This document shows, one piece after another, positions 36,502 through 48,990 of a DNA stretch of 64,000 nt; position 1 is the first letter of the stretch, and each line of letters starts with the position of its first letter. The stretch lies in assembly GCA_037367405.1 (NCBI GenBank), contig JAZKJV010010617.1:657501-721500 (forward strand), written 5' to 3'. The notes beneath the pieces were generated by a model. It had not been told where the DNA came from. It searched no databases and was given only the letters and a program-made list of their open reading frames with translations. Source of the stretch: Ottelia alismoides. Taxonomy: Eukaryota > Streptophyta > Magnoliopsida > Alismatales > Hydrocharitaceae. Both the position numbers and the translations under genes were made by a program.

Positions 36502-39228
36502 CCACTGAAATTAACAAGTCTATCAATCCAATAGAGATTGTTGCAACAATTGCATCAATATCTATGTGGATAACTATAAACCTTGAGATCAAATTTTCCA
36601 GTCTTCTAAAACATATGCAGCCCACTGCAAGTATTGTTAGAAGATTGAGATACAATTATTAGACTTTATCTTATCAAATAAGAGAGTCAATTTCAATGAT
36701 TTATGTACATTATTTTGATGCTCTATCCGAGTCCTTCTCTAAGGATTCTAGACAGACTTGATAGTCATACTATCAACAAATCAACTTATTGCAGTATTGG
36801 CATTCATCCAACTCTTTGTATGTCATATGGAAGTCACAAAAGTACAGTCAACTCTTTGACTTTCCTTCTTACTTGGGTCCAACCCATGCTTCCACTGCAC
36901 TCCCTTTATCTATGAACAACCATTGTTTAAGACTAAGGATCTCTTACGTTAAATTCAAAAGAATTCGATGTAAGAGCATTTCAGCATTTATACATGCTTC
37001 ATTAAATTCATACAATATGAATATTATGAAGCTTCATGAATGACTAGAGTATAGACAGTAGAATGATGACACTCATCGTATCTACATCCATCTAAACTCT
37101 TGAAATATTGGTTAAGGTAGGTATTCAAACATTTTGAATACATCATCTCTTATAGATCTACCATTCTGCATGATGCAGTGAACCATGTCATACATGATAA
37201 ATGTTAGGAGTGCATATGTATGCCAGAATATCTTCTTATATTTTATAAGGATTAATTGACAATTGCGATCATCATCGACATGTCACTTCCAAAGTACATC
37301 CGATGAGAGATCAAGACTATAGAGACATACAAACCCTAGGGTTGTAGTCCTATTATCTATTTAATTTTCATTCCTCATTATTGTGAGGAAACTTGCATAC
37401 ATACATTATGTGTCCAACTGGAAGTACAATATCTGGATCATGAGTCCAATCCACGATATTCTACTGGTTATTATTGAGTATATCATTGAGTGGGTTTTAA
37501 TGAAGAAATATCTGAAATAAGAAATTTGCATAAGTGTATATATTTATACATATACATATTTTACTTTGATTTAGGAATTTTTATATCAAAGTTGTCTTGC
37601 CTTGTCAACGCTGAAAGTTCATTCCCTTAATCACTTTCAATGTAAGAGATATACTTACCATTATATCTCAAGAAAGATCTGGGATCTCCTTCATTATCTT
37701 TGTTGCATCCCAAAAATATGAGAACTTACAACTCAGATAAAAATAAGCGGGAACACATTCCGCCTTGCAAGTCCAACTTGCATCTCCCAATACGGTCTTT
37801 AATACTCGGGCCCACCACCCCTAAGGCGATGTTGACCCGTCATTAATTGAACCAACTGTCAACAGGAATACAACTCGCTATGCGCAATCCAATATCGCCC
37901 CAATAATATGAGGACCTAATATTGGGGTCACTATGCATGTGTCCTTACTCTTTCGAGAAACGAAGAACCCGATCCAAATGCGCTTGCATACAGGAGCTGT
38001 CACTTCGGACAGGCGTATCCTGCATACAATCCCTGGCGACGGAACCCTCCACCTTGACAGGAGACCATGGATGTCACTTATGTGATCCTCCATCTCATAT
38101 TCAAATTTTAATTAATTATCATGAATCATATCCATATAATTAATTATTCCAAGGGAAATAACAACTCTATTCATAATAGAGTGTCTCAATTGGACATAAT
38201 CAATTTAAATCATATTAAATTAATTATCAATCCAATTCAATCAACAAACATGATCAATTTACTAGAATATATATGGTAATATCTCAAAGTACGTATTAAT
38301 TCAAATTTTAATAATTAGAAAATACACCTTGATTTTCTCCGGCATTATCGAGTCCATACCCGTTGTCATGGTCAGTAGCGACGAGAGTGGGACGGACCAC
38401 ATACGTTGCAACCCGCAACCCCAATGCTCTCCGACTAGACACCATATCCACCTCAGGAAGGATAATGCCAAATATATCAATTTGTACTTGAGATAATCAT
38501 CGGTTCTTCAACCAAAAGTATACCATATAGTAATAATCAAAACATTTTTGATTATAAGGAAACTTGCTACACAAATTCCCAATCCTATTCAAGCATCAAG
38601 TTTGATGATTGTGTTTCCAACTATGATCAAGATCAAATCTAATCAATTAATTGGTTGAGGCCAAGTCAATTAAGGAAATAATCATCTTCCAATATTTCAC
38701 AAATATTTCCACAATTATTTCATGAAATTAACAATTAATTTCACTAATTGACAATCACATGGTTCTTGATTAGGACTGTAATTTCAGCAGTGACCCCTAC
38801 TCACTAAAATTGACATATCTCAATCAATTTAAATCCAAATTAGACAAACTCAATTTTAAAAGATTGACAACTTGATTTAGGACAGAACACAAGTGATGTT
38901 TCACGCATTTTGAGGCGGATCAAAATAATAATTAACTCATTAATCATGTTAAGATTTGCAGTTCCCGCAACAGTGCATACATGTTCATTAAAACAACCAT
39001 ATATGGAGCAAACGGAATCCGAATCACGAAAACTCAGATCCTATGGTTTCCTTATTTAATGGGGAACAAAATCCAATTATTATTTTCGTGTTTAAACAAT
39101 TTAAACAGTTCCGAAAATAATCTCAAAATAGAGATGCGAAAATGAAAAGCAAAAAAAAAACTTTTACAAGCCCTAATGAACCCAAGTTGTCCTCGGTTAA
39201 TGGATCGTATCCAAAAACACCGACCTAA
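36502..39228 (-). other. Copia-B interior, gag/leader side (minus strand)
   Basis: Continuation of copia-B after the gypsy C insertion, matching copia-1 positions ~9730 back to 6984 on the minus strand. No intact gag was found. The leader includes a conserved block with 'ggtggatatggtg' and 'gttgtcatggtcagta' (about 38350-38460), and the small ORF listed separately. Confidence 0.6.
37878..38093 (-). CDS. Small leader ORF of copia-B (71 aa)
   Basis: Intact, same length and frame as 8124-8339. It starts MEDHISDIHGLLSRWRVPSP and ends GPHIIGAILDCA, with substitutions in between and no indels. It lies ~1.1 kb inside the primer site on the sense strand of its element. No recognised domain. Retention of an uninterrupted frame while the pol of both elements is riddled with stops is the only argument for coding; it may still be chance. 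Confidence 0.35.
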   Translation of the reverse strand: MEDHISDIHGLLSRWRVPSPGIVCRIRLSEVTAPVCKRIWIGFFVSRKSKDTCIVTPILGPHIIGAILDCA

Positions 39229-39241
39229 GGCTCTGATACCA
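39229..39241 (-). other. Primer-binding site of copia-B, tRNA-iMet type
   Basis: The minus strand reads TGGTATCAGAGCC, a perfect match to the initiator-Met primer-site consensus, two bases from the LTR end. Confidence 0.85.
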
Positions 39242-39243
39242 CT

Positions 39244-41853
39244 TGAATGATATGGTTAGATCCTCAAGCTCATCACGGAAGCGTGAGCATCGTATCGAAT
39301 ATGACGAAGAATGACTAGTCACACTAGTTGTTCTATGCAGCGGAAATAAAAAAAATCTTGTGACGAAACCACATGATCCAAGAACACTTTTCGGATCGTT
39401 TCGTATGAACCACAAACAAGTAATAGGGTTACCTCTTGAAGCGTGGTTGCGACCAACTCTCTAAACGAAGAGACCTCCTGTCTCAAGTCCGATCCGACGG
39501 AGGAGACGCTTGCGAGCGCGGGGATAAATCGCGTGCTTCTCGCAATCCATGTTGATGATCCAAGTGGAGGATCTCCTAATCTCGACACACGAGATCCGAC
39601 GTCTTCTTCACGAGCGAGGTGCACCGAAGGAGACGGAGATCCACGAGCAAACGATCGGGCAGCATAACGATGACGCTGCGGCGATGGAGACTCCCTCTAG
39701 GGCATCCATGGTGGACGGCCATGAGAGAGGAAGAGAGAGGGCAGATGTGTAGAGAGAAAGAGAGAGAGACTTATGTTCTCTTGTGTGTTAAAGAAGAGCA
39801 ATGGGGTGCCTCTCCTTTTATAATATTTTGGGATCCATGGATCTCAATCCATGGGCAACACAAATCGAATGGCTCTCATTGACTGTGTTTCTTTTAATGG
39901 CTTAGATTTGTTTTGGTAAAAACCAACAATAATTAATTTAATTTAGATTAAATCTATATTGATAATTCAATATAAATCAATCCCAAATTAAATCAATCAA
40001 GCATGGAGATTATGGAATGAAGATTGCCTCCTTCAATAATATTGGATTTAGTGGCAATCTCATGTAATCTCATGAGATCTCACGAGATTACATTATTCCA
40101 TGGATATCTCCAAGATTTACAACAACACTTGTTGTAAAATATTCTACAAAAATAATTGATAATTATTTTGTGAATATTGCAATCTAGCCATTGGAAATTT
40201 GTGAATCATATTCACAACCCAAAATAAAATGTAAATTACATTTTCTGTTTTAATGTCCAATGTGAATCCAATTCACATCAACATTTAATTAACAAATGTA
40301 AATTACAAATAGCTCTCTCCTATATATTATAAATCACATTTATAATATATATGACTAATATGGATATTGCTATCCACATTATTCATATCCATGATAATTA
40401 AGTCATATTTAGTCATCTTGGATCTCTTTTCTCTTGTTCTCAAATAATATGAATCACATTCACATTATTCACATCTTTGATAATCAAATCACATTTTAAT
40501 TATCTAAGACAACTCTCTTTATAATATGAATCGAATTCATATTAATCATGATAATTAAATCACATTTAATTATCCATTTTCTCAATGCTCGGATATATTT
40601 ATATATATATATATATATCAACAATAGAATTATCCGTGAACTCCTTCAAGGATAATGCGCTTTCTCCGTGGATACTTGGAGATAAGGACATGGCGATTGT
40701 ATTGTTCCACATATAGTGACTTCGATATTGAGATCGTATCGCAAATCCAGATCGCGGGCCTCCCATAGATGCTTGATTAAATCAAGACCGCAAATCTAAT
40801 CTTTTCATTGCATCTGAATCACATTCAGATCAATGTCCAACATTTGGACCAAGATCAGATTACTTCTCTACTGAGAGGAGTCACTAAAATCCAGACCCGT
40901 TTCATCACTCCCTAGGAATGGAAGCGTCATTGCTATACAATCGTTTATGATCACATCACCCTCAGGTATTCCCAATACCTGTACATCATGCATACTGGAA
41001 GACTCAGATTAAACCCGAAGTATTGGATAAACTTTATACTGTCTATTTCATGGTTTTATCAGTAAGTTTCTCATTTGATCATTGGGATTTGGTATCGATC
41101 ATACACTTTCCAAAAGCGTATATCATACCTAGGTCTTGATCATATATCAAACTTACAAATTCAGTCAAGCTTCCAAAGTGAGACGACCGTGCGTACAGAA
41201 TTGGATTCTTCCCAATATCTCATGAGTGAGCTCATGCCTTCTAGTTCAGTAACTGAACCTGTATGATCCCTTTGAGCGATCGTATTACTCAGATGCCCTT
41301 ATATGCACACCAGCACGCCGATGTATAGACCATGGTTATGTCATCAACCTACTAGTCTGCCAAATGTACATACTTAAACATATAGTAACACATCTATCTC
41401 CGGTCAGAGGATTCATGCCTGTATCGTGACAACATATGATATAGGACTTTGGTTATCTCGATCTCGTTAAGTCAACTCCTTGACCTAACTAATCTGACAC
41501 CTCTGAATCTCTATTCATATGCAGAGGACCTACATCAAGAGGTCGGTCAGATATCAGCCTTTAGAGATAAGGATTGCCATCTCCTACTCATGATGGAAAT
41601 TATCTCTTAACAATCATTTGACAGTGGTTGATGAGTCCTTAATCTAACCCTTTAGATATTCATACAAGCACTAGCCTCTATGATTAAATAGTTGAATCAA
41701 GCTGTATGATCATCAAGATGGCCATGGTACATAACCCTAATTGTACTAAGGGACCTATTATGCAAATTATTCATTCTTCATTTCAGATCGGGGAATGATA
41801 TTTGCAATAACATTTATTGCATAATGGCTCGTCGTGGGCTCGCATGTCCAACA
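39244..41853 (-). repeat. 5' LTR of copia-B
   Basis: 2,610 bp, in the same orientation as 18570-21205 and similar throughout. The plus-strand outer end is 'gcatgtccaaca', followed by the target duplication CAACG at 41854-41858. The TATA element is at 39811-39822 (minus), and a (TA)n tract lies at about 40600-40618. Confidence 0.88.
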
Positions 41854-43085
41854 CAACGCTCCCTCGCTCGGGCCGCTCCGCACTTCGTCTCCAGCCATCG
41901 CGCCTCACTGCTGACTGCAACGCCATCACCTCCACCGCCTGCAGTTCCCCACCAGTGCCCCATTCGTCGCTTACCACCTGCCTAGAGCATTGCCTCCTCT
42001 CCGTGCGGGCCACTTGGCAACGGGGGTGGTGGCGGTCCATCTATTGTTCGCTCCCTTTGCTTTAGACGAACGAATGAACCCAAGTTTTTCTTAAATAAAA
42101 AAGGGAGAAAGAATTTGGAGAAATATCACAAAGACCCCGAAGGTTATCAAAATTGCAATAAGAACCTAACAGCTAGAGTCCTCACGTGTTTTGCATGTAT
42201 TATTGGCTAATTTGCATTTTTTTCTAACATTTAATTATTGTTCTATTTTCATGCAAAAATATTAATAAATTGAATTTCAGTCCTCTATTTCCATACTTGT
42301 AATTTACATGTTTTCCTTATCAAAAAAATGTTATCTCTGATATGGAAATTCCACAAAATTTTGTATATATTCCTATTATGTTCCTCTTCATTGTATATAA
42401 ATTTCATTGAATTTTGTTACTATTTGATATTTCAAAAAATTCAAAAACAGTGTCATGTTCTTCGCATGAAAGTTGAAAATATTAAAAATTTGAATTTTGC
42501 TCAAAAAATTTCAAAAAAAAATAGCTCAGGTGTATTTTACTGTCTTTTATTTTCTGTCCAACTTTCATGCATTAATCACTTATAAAACCTAAAAAATTAT
42601 GAAAAACTAAGAATCTTAGATAAATCATATACAATTCTAGAAAAATCAAAAATAAACTTTTCAGGTCATGTGTGTAGATATTTGTATATATTTTTGTATA
42701 AATATCATTCTCAGGAGTTTTGGGTGCTTCAATTAATTTTAAGGTGCAAAATACTCTTGGTTTGCACTGTTTACCTTTATCGACACTGCTTGATTTTTAT
42801 AAAATCACAAAAACATGGAAAAATTATATTTTCTTTAGAATATTTTAGAGCATATTTTGACTATTTGAAAAATACAAAAAGATTGTGTGTGCATATTGTG
42901 ACTTGTGCCTTATTTGAAAATAAAAAAAATCGAAAAATAGAAAACCACTAAAAAATCATTATTTTCGAAATTTGACTGCTGTGTTTTTCAATCGCACTCC
43001 TTGTGTTCAACCCTGGTCGATATACCAGGTAAATTAAATAACGAAGACCGCTTGTATTTCATTGATTTATTTTTCTTTTAAGTGG
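41854..43085 (+). repeat. Family-A gypsy LTR, second part
   Basis: Resumes the LTR interrupted at 18569. GC-rich to ~42060, then AT-rich with repeated 'aaaaat' phrases. The end ('caaccctggtcgatataccagg', 'cgaagaccgctt') corresponds to 1430-1485. It is followed at 43121-43140 by 'gattcgggtcacaatgaccc', which in gypsy C lies inside the element just past the primer site, so internal sequence seems to start near 43090. Confidence 0.55.
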
Positions 43086-43149
43086 TTTTATACATTTTTT
43101 TCTCATTGATTACGCTTGGTGATTCGGGTCACAATGACCCTTGATATTG

Positions 43150-44216
43150 CATACTTAACATGAGTTGCAAAGTGTGTCATCAGTGGCTACCACCATCATA
43201 TATGAGAATCTTTGGTATCCCGAACCTTGAAATGATATGATCTTTAAGAAAATGATAGGCAACCCGATTGATGGCAGCTCAGACTGGGATAGCCACCAAC
43301 CAATGACTTACATAATCGATAGTGAGTAGAATGTATTCAAATCCCTAGCAGTTAGCCCATGAAGTCAATGCCCCATGCATTAAACACATCTTAAATCTGA
43401 ATAAATTTTAAGGCATTGTGTCTCTCACTCCGATTATTGCACCCATTTTCTGGTAGTTAGTGTAGTGTTCCACATAGTCTTTTACATCTTTGAACACAAT
43501 CGACCACCAAAGGTCACATTGGAGTTCTTTCGCTGTCGTTCTTCAGCTTTTTATTATGTCCTATTGATTCTTGATCATGGTAATGTGCGAGGATGCTTGA
43601 ATTTTCCTCCTAAGGTATGCACCTTCTCCAGATTTGATCAGCCCCCTCACGAAAGAGATATGGGTCCTCCCACTGATAGAAATGGATATCAGACAAGAAT
43701 TTGTCTACTTTCAGCTTTGGTCAATCTTGTGGAGTTTTCTTGGACACAATATAACTCACAATATCAGCATACTATGGGAGCAAGGTGACTGACATGATTG
43801 CCTTGTCTGGAAAGTTCTTTGTTATAGGTTGTAGGTTCGAATCAAGAGCTTCAAGCTCTGGAAATCTGGACAAATGATTATCCACCACATTCTTGACTCA
43901 AGGCATGTCTCGTATTTCCAGGTCAAACTCATGGAGGAGAAGGATCCACATGATAAGATGTGGTTTGGCATCCTTATTTTCTTGTAAGTACCAGATGACG
44001 GAATGCTTAATATAGATAATCACCTTGGACCAAAGGAGACAGGGTATGAACTTTTCCAAGGAAAAAACTACCACTAACAGCTCTTTCTCTTGAACTGTGT
44101 AGTTCTTCTGAGCTCCATCTAGAGTTCTGCTAGTGTAGTGAATCACAAATGGCATATTATCTTTCCTCTGTCCCAGTACTACACCAATGGTGTAGTTTGA
44201 TACTTTGTGGGAATAG
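43150..44216 (-). pseudogene. Athila/Tat-type RNase H and integrase fragment (minus strand)
   Basis: Reading on the minus strand from 44216: an RNase H start ('[14 protein letters not shown]'), then the open stretch 44155-43898 with '[12 protein letters not shown]', '[18 protein letters not shown]' and '[11 protein letters not shown]'. After a stop come the linker 'VVDNHLSRFPELEALD' and, near 43400-43180, the integrase core start 'GIDFMG'. Catalytic residues are lost: the CDAS aspartate is replaced (HKVS) and TDH reads IKH. This is pol of an autonomous Tat/Athila relative, opposite in orientation to the surrounding LTR sequence, so it is an insertion or inversion remnant. Confidence 0.8.
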
Positions 44217-44348
44217 TAACTAGGTCCCTATATTGCATATTTAATTTTATAGTTGTATTTTAATTATTAAAATAGGCATCTTGCATCTAAAAATTATAGG
44301 AAAATTATCTTAAGTGACCAAAACCATATTACATAACATATATTTTTT

Positions 44349-44735
44349 GGGGGGCAGGGAGCCTGCACCCTAGGGTGTAGGAAACTCCCTGCACCCACCC
44401 TCATTTTTCAATTATTTTTTTATTTTTTTGGATTAAAAGTTGGGGGGATTAACTTAATATGTTAAGGGGAATATGTGTTTCAAGTTTCATGCAAAACAAA
44501 CATTCCTAACACGTTCATCTAGATAGGGTCGATTTCAGTAATTCTGAGACCATTAAAATTTGGTAGTCTTGATGGAGATGATAGAAGTCTTGAATTAACT
44601 TGAATTTGGAATGACAACATGGTGATACATAGTGATCTAAATCCCCCAAGGTTTTATTTCAAAAAAACCAAAAAATAATGAAAAATTTGGCTGGGTGTAG
44701 GAAGTTACCTACACCCGCTGAGGTAGGCTCCTTTT
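44349..44735. mobile_element. Probable MITE with ~40-bp imperfect terminal inverted repeats
   Basis: The left end ('gggagcctgcaccctag', 'gggtgtaggaaactccctg') and the reverse complement of the right end ('aggagcctacctcagc', 'gggtgtaggtaacttcc') align over ~40 bases. Each terminus also folds on itself (for example GGGTGTAGG/CCTACACCC at 44695-44718). Total length is ~390 bp with an AT-rich centre and no ORF. A TTTTT on both outer sides could be the target duplication but is not convincing in AT-rich DNA. The superfamily is not assigned. Confidence 0.45.
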
Positions 44736-45660
44736 TCCCTATTTTTCGCAAGGCAATTAAAATTCATTTCTATTTTATAAAAATAAAAAAAATCATTCTC
44801 TCTAGTTTAGCATTTAAAAATCCATAAAAATTGCAAAATATTTTGAAAAATTCCAAAAAAAATTACTATATGTTTCTTTTAGTATCCAATATTTTCTTAC
44901 TAAGATTTTTTACTAAATATTAGGAAAAACTCCTAAAAATCACAAAACACAGAAAAACTTATAAAATTCTATAAATACATTAAAAATCATAAAAATAAGT
45001 TTTAAAGTTTTGAATTTTCTTTATATTATCTAATATCTAGAAAAATAAAATTGGCTCAATCTGATTTGATGGATATATATTAAGCCCATTTCAAGTTCCC
45101 TGATTTACTATTTTGTGTATTTTGTGCTCTTCTTTATTTAAAAATCCAAAGCAAGTCTTAGAAAAAATACGAAAATCATAAAATATAGAAAAGTTCGATA
45201 AAGACAAAACATATTTTATTCCAAATTTTCAGTATTTTGTTATATCTAAAAAATCCAAAAACATATCTTTTATTCTTTTTTTATAAAGTGTACTATATAT
45301 TATCTTATATTTTCTATTTAAATTCAAATTAAAAAATTTATAAAAATAAAAACATATAATTAAAAACCCACAAAAACATTAAAAGTAAAAAGTACGAAAA
45401 ATGTCCTAAGTTGTCTATTCATTTTTGTTGCTTTACCTTGTGTTCTCCTTTGTGGTCCAAACCCTAATACTTGTTAATATACACATTCTTGTCGGGTATA
45501 ATAAAGTTTAGTTCAGCTACATTTCTTGCTTGATCATTGCTATGGGTTAATTGTTGAGATTGCACCTGCATTCGATTCCTACTAAGATGCAAGAGCGGCC
45601 GATACAGCGATTGCCAGATCTTATTTATTAGACACTACAAGCCCTTTGAGACTTTACATT
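44736..45660. other. AT-rich spacer without a gene
   Basis: Dominated by 'aaaaat(c/t)ca(t/a)aaa' phrases like those in the AT-rich half of family-A LTRs, so probably decayed LTR or leader sequence. No ORF or RNA gene is seen. The GC content rises at ~45530-45660. Confidence 0.4.
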
Positions 45661-46830
45661 GGTAACCATTCTTAACGCACTTTCAAATGAAAATTGTTGC
45701 ATTTGCAATCATATTTTCATAGTGATTATGATAATGGAGCTAATGCACAGCAAAATCTGAAGAATGAAGCTTGATTAAGGACATAATCTACTTAATTTCA
45801 TGGGAACGTTTTAAGAATTGGAATTAAGACTTTTTAGGTCAACATTACATAGTTATTTGAATCCATACGATTGTGTTTACATGTCATCTTAATTGGTCTA
45901 AGTAGATTTTTTCATGACACATGCAAGACCCTTTTAACATTGACCTAACTTAAACAAGCACTCTGAACATAGTTTAATTCATTTGGAGGCAAAGGGTAGA
46001 ACTCTCTAATCTTCGAATGCATGAGGATATGTTGTCCTTAATGAGGTAGGTGTAGTTTCTATAGAGAGAAGTGCACCCCAACCTAGTCTAGTGGCACCGA
46101 TGTTTAAAGGCTGGAGTTGTGGGTTGAAATAAAGCTTCGGAAAAGGAATAGTCTGCTGGACCAAGAAGAAAAAAATCGTTATGTAAATGCTCATTTTTGT
46201 ATGTATGAAAAAAAGTCTATGAAATACAATCTCTAAAAAAGTTAAACAGATAAAAAATTAAGATAAAAAACATTTCCAGTTGGAGCAAAGTATTAATAAG
46301 AAAAGTATATGTTTCAAAGTCAATGTTCAACACTGGAAAATATCTAAGGAAGAAGTAGCTACATTGGTCACACTCCATTCTCTTCTTCGCCCCCTCTTCT
46401 TGGAGCTAGTAGAACTTACACATAGCAGGAAATACCCAGCTCCTTGAAGAATGAGTAGTAAGACAAGGGAATTGTGGTAATCTCCCTGGAGAGGTCGGCT
46501 TTTTCAACACTTTTAGATGTGGAGTGCTAATATTTCACACTCATTGTACCAGTAATATTCATAGTCAAAGAGTTAATCTATGGAAGATTTCTTCTAACTT
46601 GATTATTGAGGTGAATTGAATAGAGAATTGTGGAACTTGAGGACTGTTGAATCTTAAATCCTAATTCTAATAAGTTCCTCACAAACTAATAATCCAAAGG
46701 TCTTACTGAGCTTCATACTTTGATTTTGTGAAGAAGGATTTGAAAATCAAAGATGTTCTAAGTTCTTTTTTACCTTTTCTTTTTCTTTAGGCACTTATTC
46801 TTCTAAGAAGTGTTTGCTAAGGAACTAGCA
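45660..46830 (+). other. Family-A 3' internal region, second copy
   Basis: Carries in order the blocks found at 15050-16215 ('taatctacttaatttcatggga', 'catagttatttgaatcc', 'acatgtcatctt', 'gtagctacattggtcac', 'ctcttcttggagctagt'). The polypurine tract and first LTR bases are disturbed here ('aactagcatgactattcatca'). Minus-strand ORF 46006-46194 is not conserved. Confidence 0.55.
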
Positions 46831-48083
46831 TGACTATTCATCATCTTTATTCTTTCATTTTGGCTAAAAATCCCTTATAAACACATGTAAATATCACTAA
46901 TTCTCATCTCTTAATAAACAAATAACATATGTTATATTACATAATGGCTTAGTAAAAATCACCCCACCCCTACTGCCAATCACGAGACCCCCACGTGACG
47001 TGAGGGTAAATTACGAGGACATCCTTGAAGGATTAGCAAATACCAGAAGCCCCCCTTACGTGCCTAACACGTGTGTGAAGGGGTAGTTGCATCAAAGCCC
47101 CCGGAGGACCGCCTTATTTCAAGCCACCCCCTACCGTCCACAGGACACGTGCGACGCACGAGCCTTTTGGAAAATTTGTAGGATATTACCTAAGGATTTA
47201 GGTAATTACACATTAGTCCATCTATTACAATTTCAACATTATTTAATCATTGTAAATTGCACATTAGACCATGTGTTCTTGTTATTATTTGATTATATTT
47301 ATTTCATCATTTCATTATTTCAAAAATAGCTTTTTATTCTACAATTAATTTTCTACATTGTGGCACGTTGATAATATTTTTTCTATGTGGTTAATTAGTT
47401 AACATTATTCTCATATAGATTTGTATATTTTACCCAAATTGTGCTTAAAAATTCAACGTTAATTAACCATTGCTCGAAAAATTGTCAACAATTCATAGAT
47501 AATATAGTTAATCGATAATTACATTGTGTCCAAAAAGAATTGCATTTGTTTGCATAGTTTTCTCTAGAAAAATCATTTTGTGCTTTCACAAGTGAATTTT
47601 AAATAGGTATTAAATCCAACATTTTTAGGGTCTAGGATTTTTCTGAGATAGATCACTTAGTGAAATATCTTAAATAATTGTATTTCACGAAAATGAGTAG
47701 ATTTAATATTTCTTATAATTAATTATGGGCAATCTCATTGTCTGCGTTACTTTATTCACAGAAAAATTATTTTGCATCTAAAAATTCCAAGAAAAATACA
47801 GTGCATATTTTCTATTATATTTCTCATTCTGGCAAAGTTTGAGGATTTTGGACATCATTCGATTGGTACAATTTAGCCCCTGAACTTTGCTCAAATTGCA
47901 TTGCATTTAAAAATACCAAAAAATATACCTCTTTGAAAACCTAAATTCGAGTTTAACCAACATAAGGAAACAGTTGCCTCCCTAAGTTCGACCTTGGACT
48001 TACCAAGTAATAAAAATTTGACCGCTCACTTTAATTGACACATTAATTAAAAAAAGTGGTTTTTGATCAACCTTGAATTGCCT
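46831..48083 (+). repeat. Truncated gypsy LTR (family A/C)
   Basis: Starts TGACTATTCATCATC where 16216 has TGATGAATCC. The rest aligns with the second half of C-type LTRs: 'attgtgtccaaaaagaattgcattt', 'ggtctaggatttttctgaga', 'gttcgaccttggacttacca'. A short GC patch with CACGTG motifs (about 46998, 47062 and 47146) replaces the long GC block. It lacks the last ~190 bp and passes into an integrase fragment at ~48084. Confidence 0.5.
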
Positions 48084-48990
48084 GACTACAACAAACACAA
48101 GTCAACAAAGGTTTTACATAGTGGCCTATGGTGGCACACATTGTTTAATGATGCTACAGAGTATGTTCGAAGTTGTACTGACTATCATAAAATGGGAGGA
48201 ACCGTTGGTTCCAAAGATACCATGCCCCTAAGATATATACAGATTTATGATGTTTTTGATGCATGAGGCATAGACTTCATGGGCCCATTTCCTGTCAGTC
48301 AGGGATTTCAATACATCCTGCTCGCCATGGATTATGTTAATCGATGGGTGGTGGTTATCGCCACCCGAGCCACAGATAGTCGTACAGTGTGTTCCTTACT
48401 CAAGGACCACATTATTGCATGGTTTGAGATTTGAAAATACCGATTTCATATGGGGAAGCCATTTCACTAATAGGTAAGCAAAGAAGCTTGTGAAGGAGTA
48501 CGTGATTAAGCATAAAGTTGTGTATCCTTACCACCCTCAGACTAATGTCTTGGTAGAAATTTCAAATCTGCAGATCAAGATGATATTACAAAAACTTGTA
48601 CGTCCAGATAGGAAGAACTGGTCCCAGATGCTTGACTCAGTTCTACGGGCTTATCAGACAACGTACAAGTCTCCTTTGGATAAGTCTCCCTACAGATTGG
48701 TGTATGGAAAGCCTTACCACATACCAGTGGAATTAGTTCACAAATCTTTGTGGGCACTCCGCGTATCCAATCTTTATCAAGCGTTGGCATGATAAACACA
48801 TTCGAAGGAAGACTTTCTCTTCTGGTCAGAAAGTCTGGTTATTTGATGCTAAGTTGAAGTTGTTTCTTGGAAAATTAAAAAGCAAATGGTCAGGACCATT
48901 CATCGTGAGAGTTGTGCGTGACAATGGGAGTATTGTCATATCTGGGTTGTCATCTGACACACAACCATTTTTGTGAACGAATAGTTTCTA
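48084..48990 (+). pseudogene. Gypsy (Athila/Tat-like) integrase fragment
   Basis: Starts within the zinc-binding region ('VLHSGLWWHTLFNDATEYVRSC', then 'DYHK'); the core begins 'GIDFMGPFPVSQG' after a TGA. The second catalytic block, normally SDGG.HF, reads 'FIWGSHF', so that Asp is lost. The third is kept ('YHPQTNVLVEISN'). The open stretch 48490-48792 carries 'SPYRLVYGKPYHIPVELVHK'. After a frameshift near 48790 the C-terminal part 'KLKLFLGKLKSKWSGPF' is visible. Several stops make it inactive. It abuts truncated LTRs on both sides, so it is a rearranged remnant. Confidence 0.8.

Larger units (their letters stand above)
18570..41853 (-). mobile_element. Copia-B: Ty1/copia element in minus orientation, split by gypsy C
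   Basis: LTRs at 18570-21205 (3') and 39244-41853 (5') are oriented as TGTTGG...TCATTCA on the minus strand. A 5-bp target duplication CAACG flanks it (18565-18569 and 41854-41858). The primer-site complement is at 39229-39241 and the polypurine-tract complement 'tctcccact' at 21207-21215. The interior is interrupted at 23669-36496 by element C, whose own target duplication is CTCTC. It is the same family as copia-1 but clearly diverged from it. It inserted into the GC-rich part of a family-A LTR. Confidence 0.9.
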
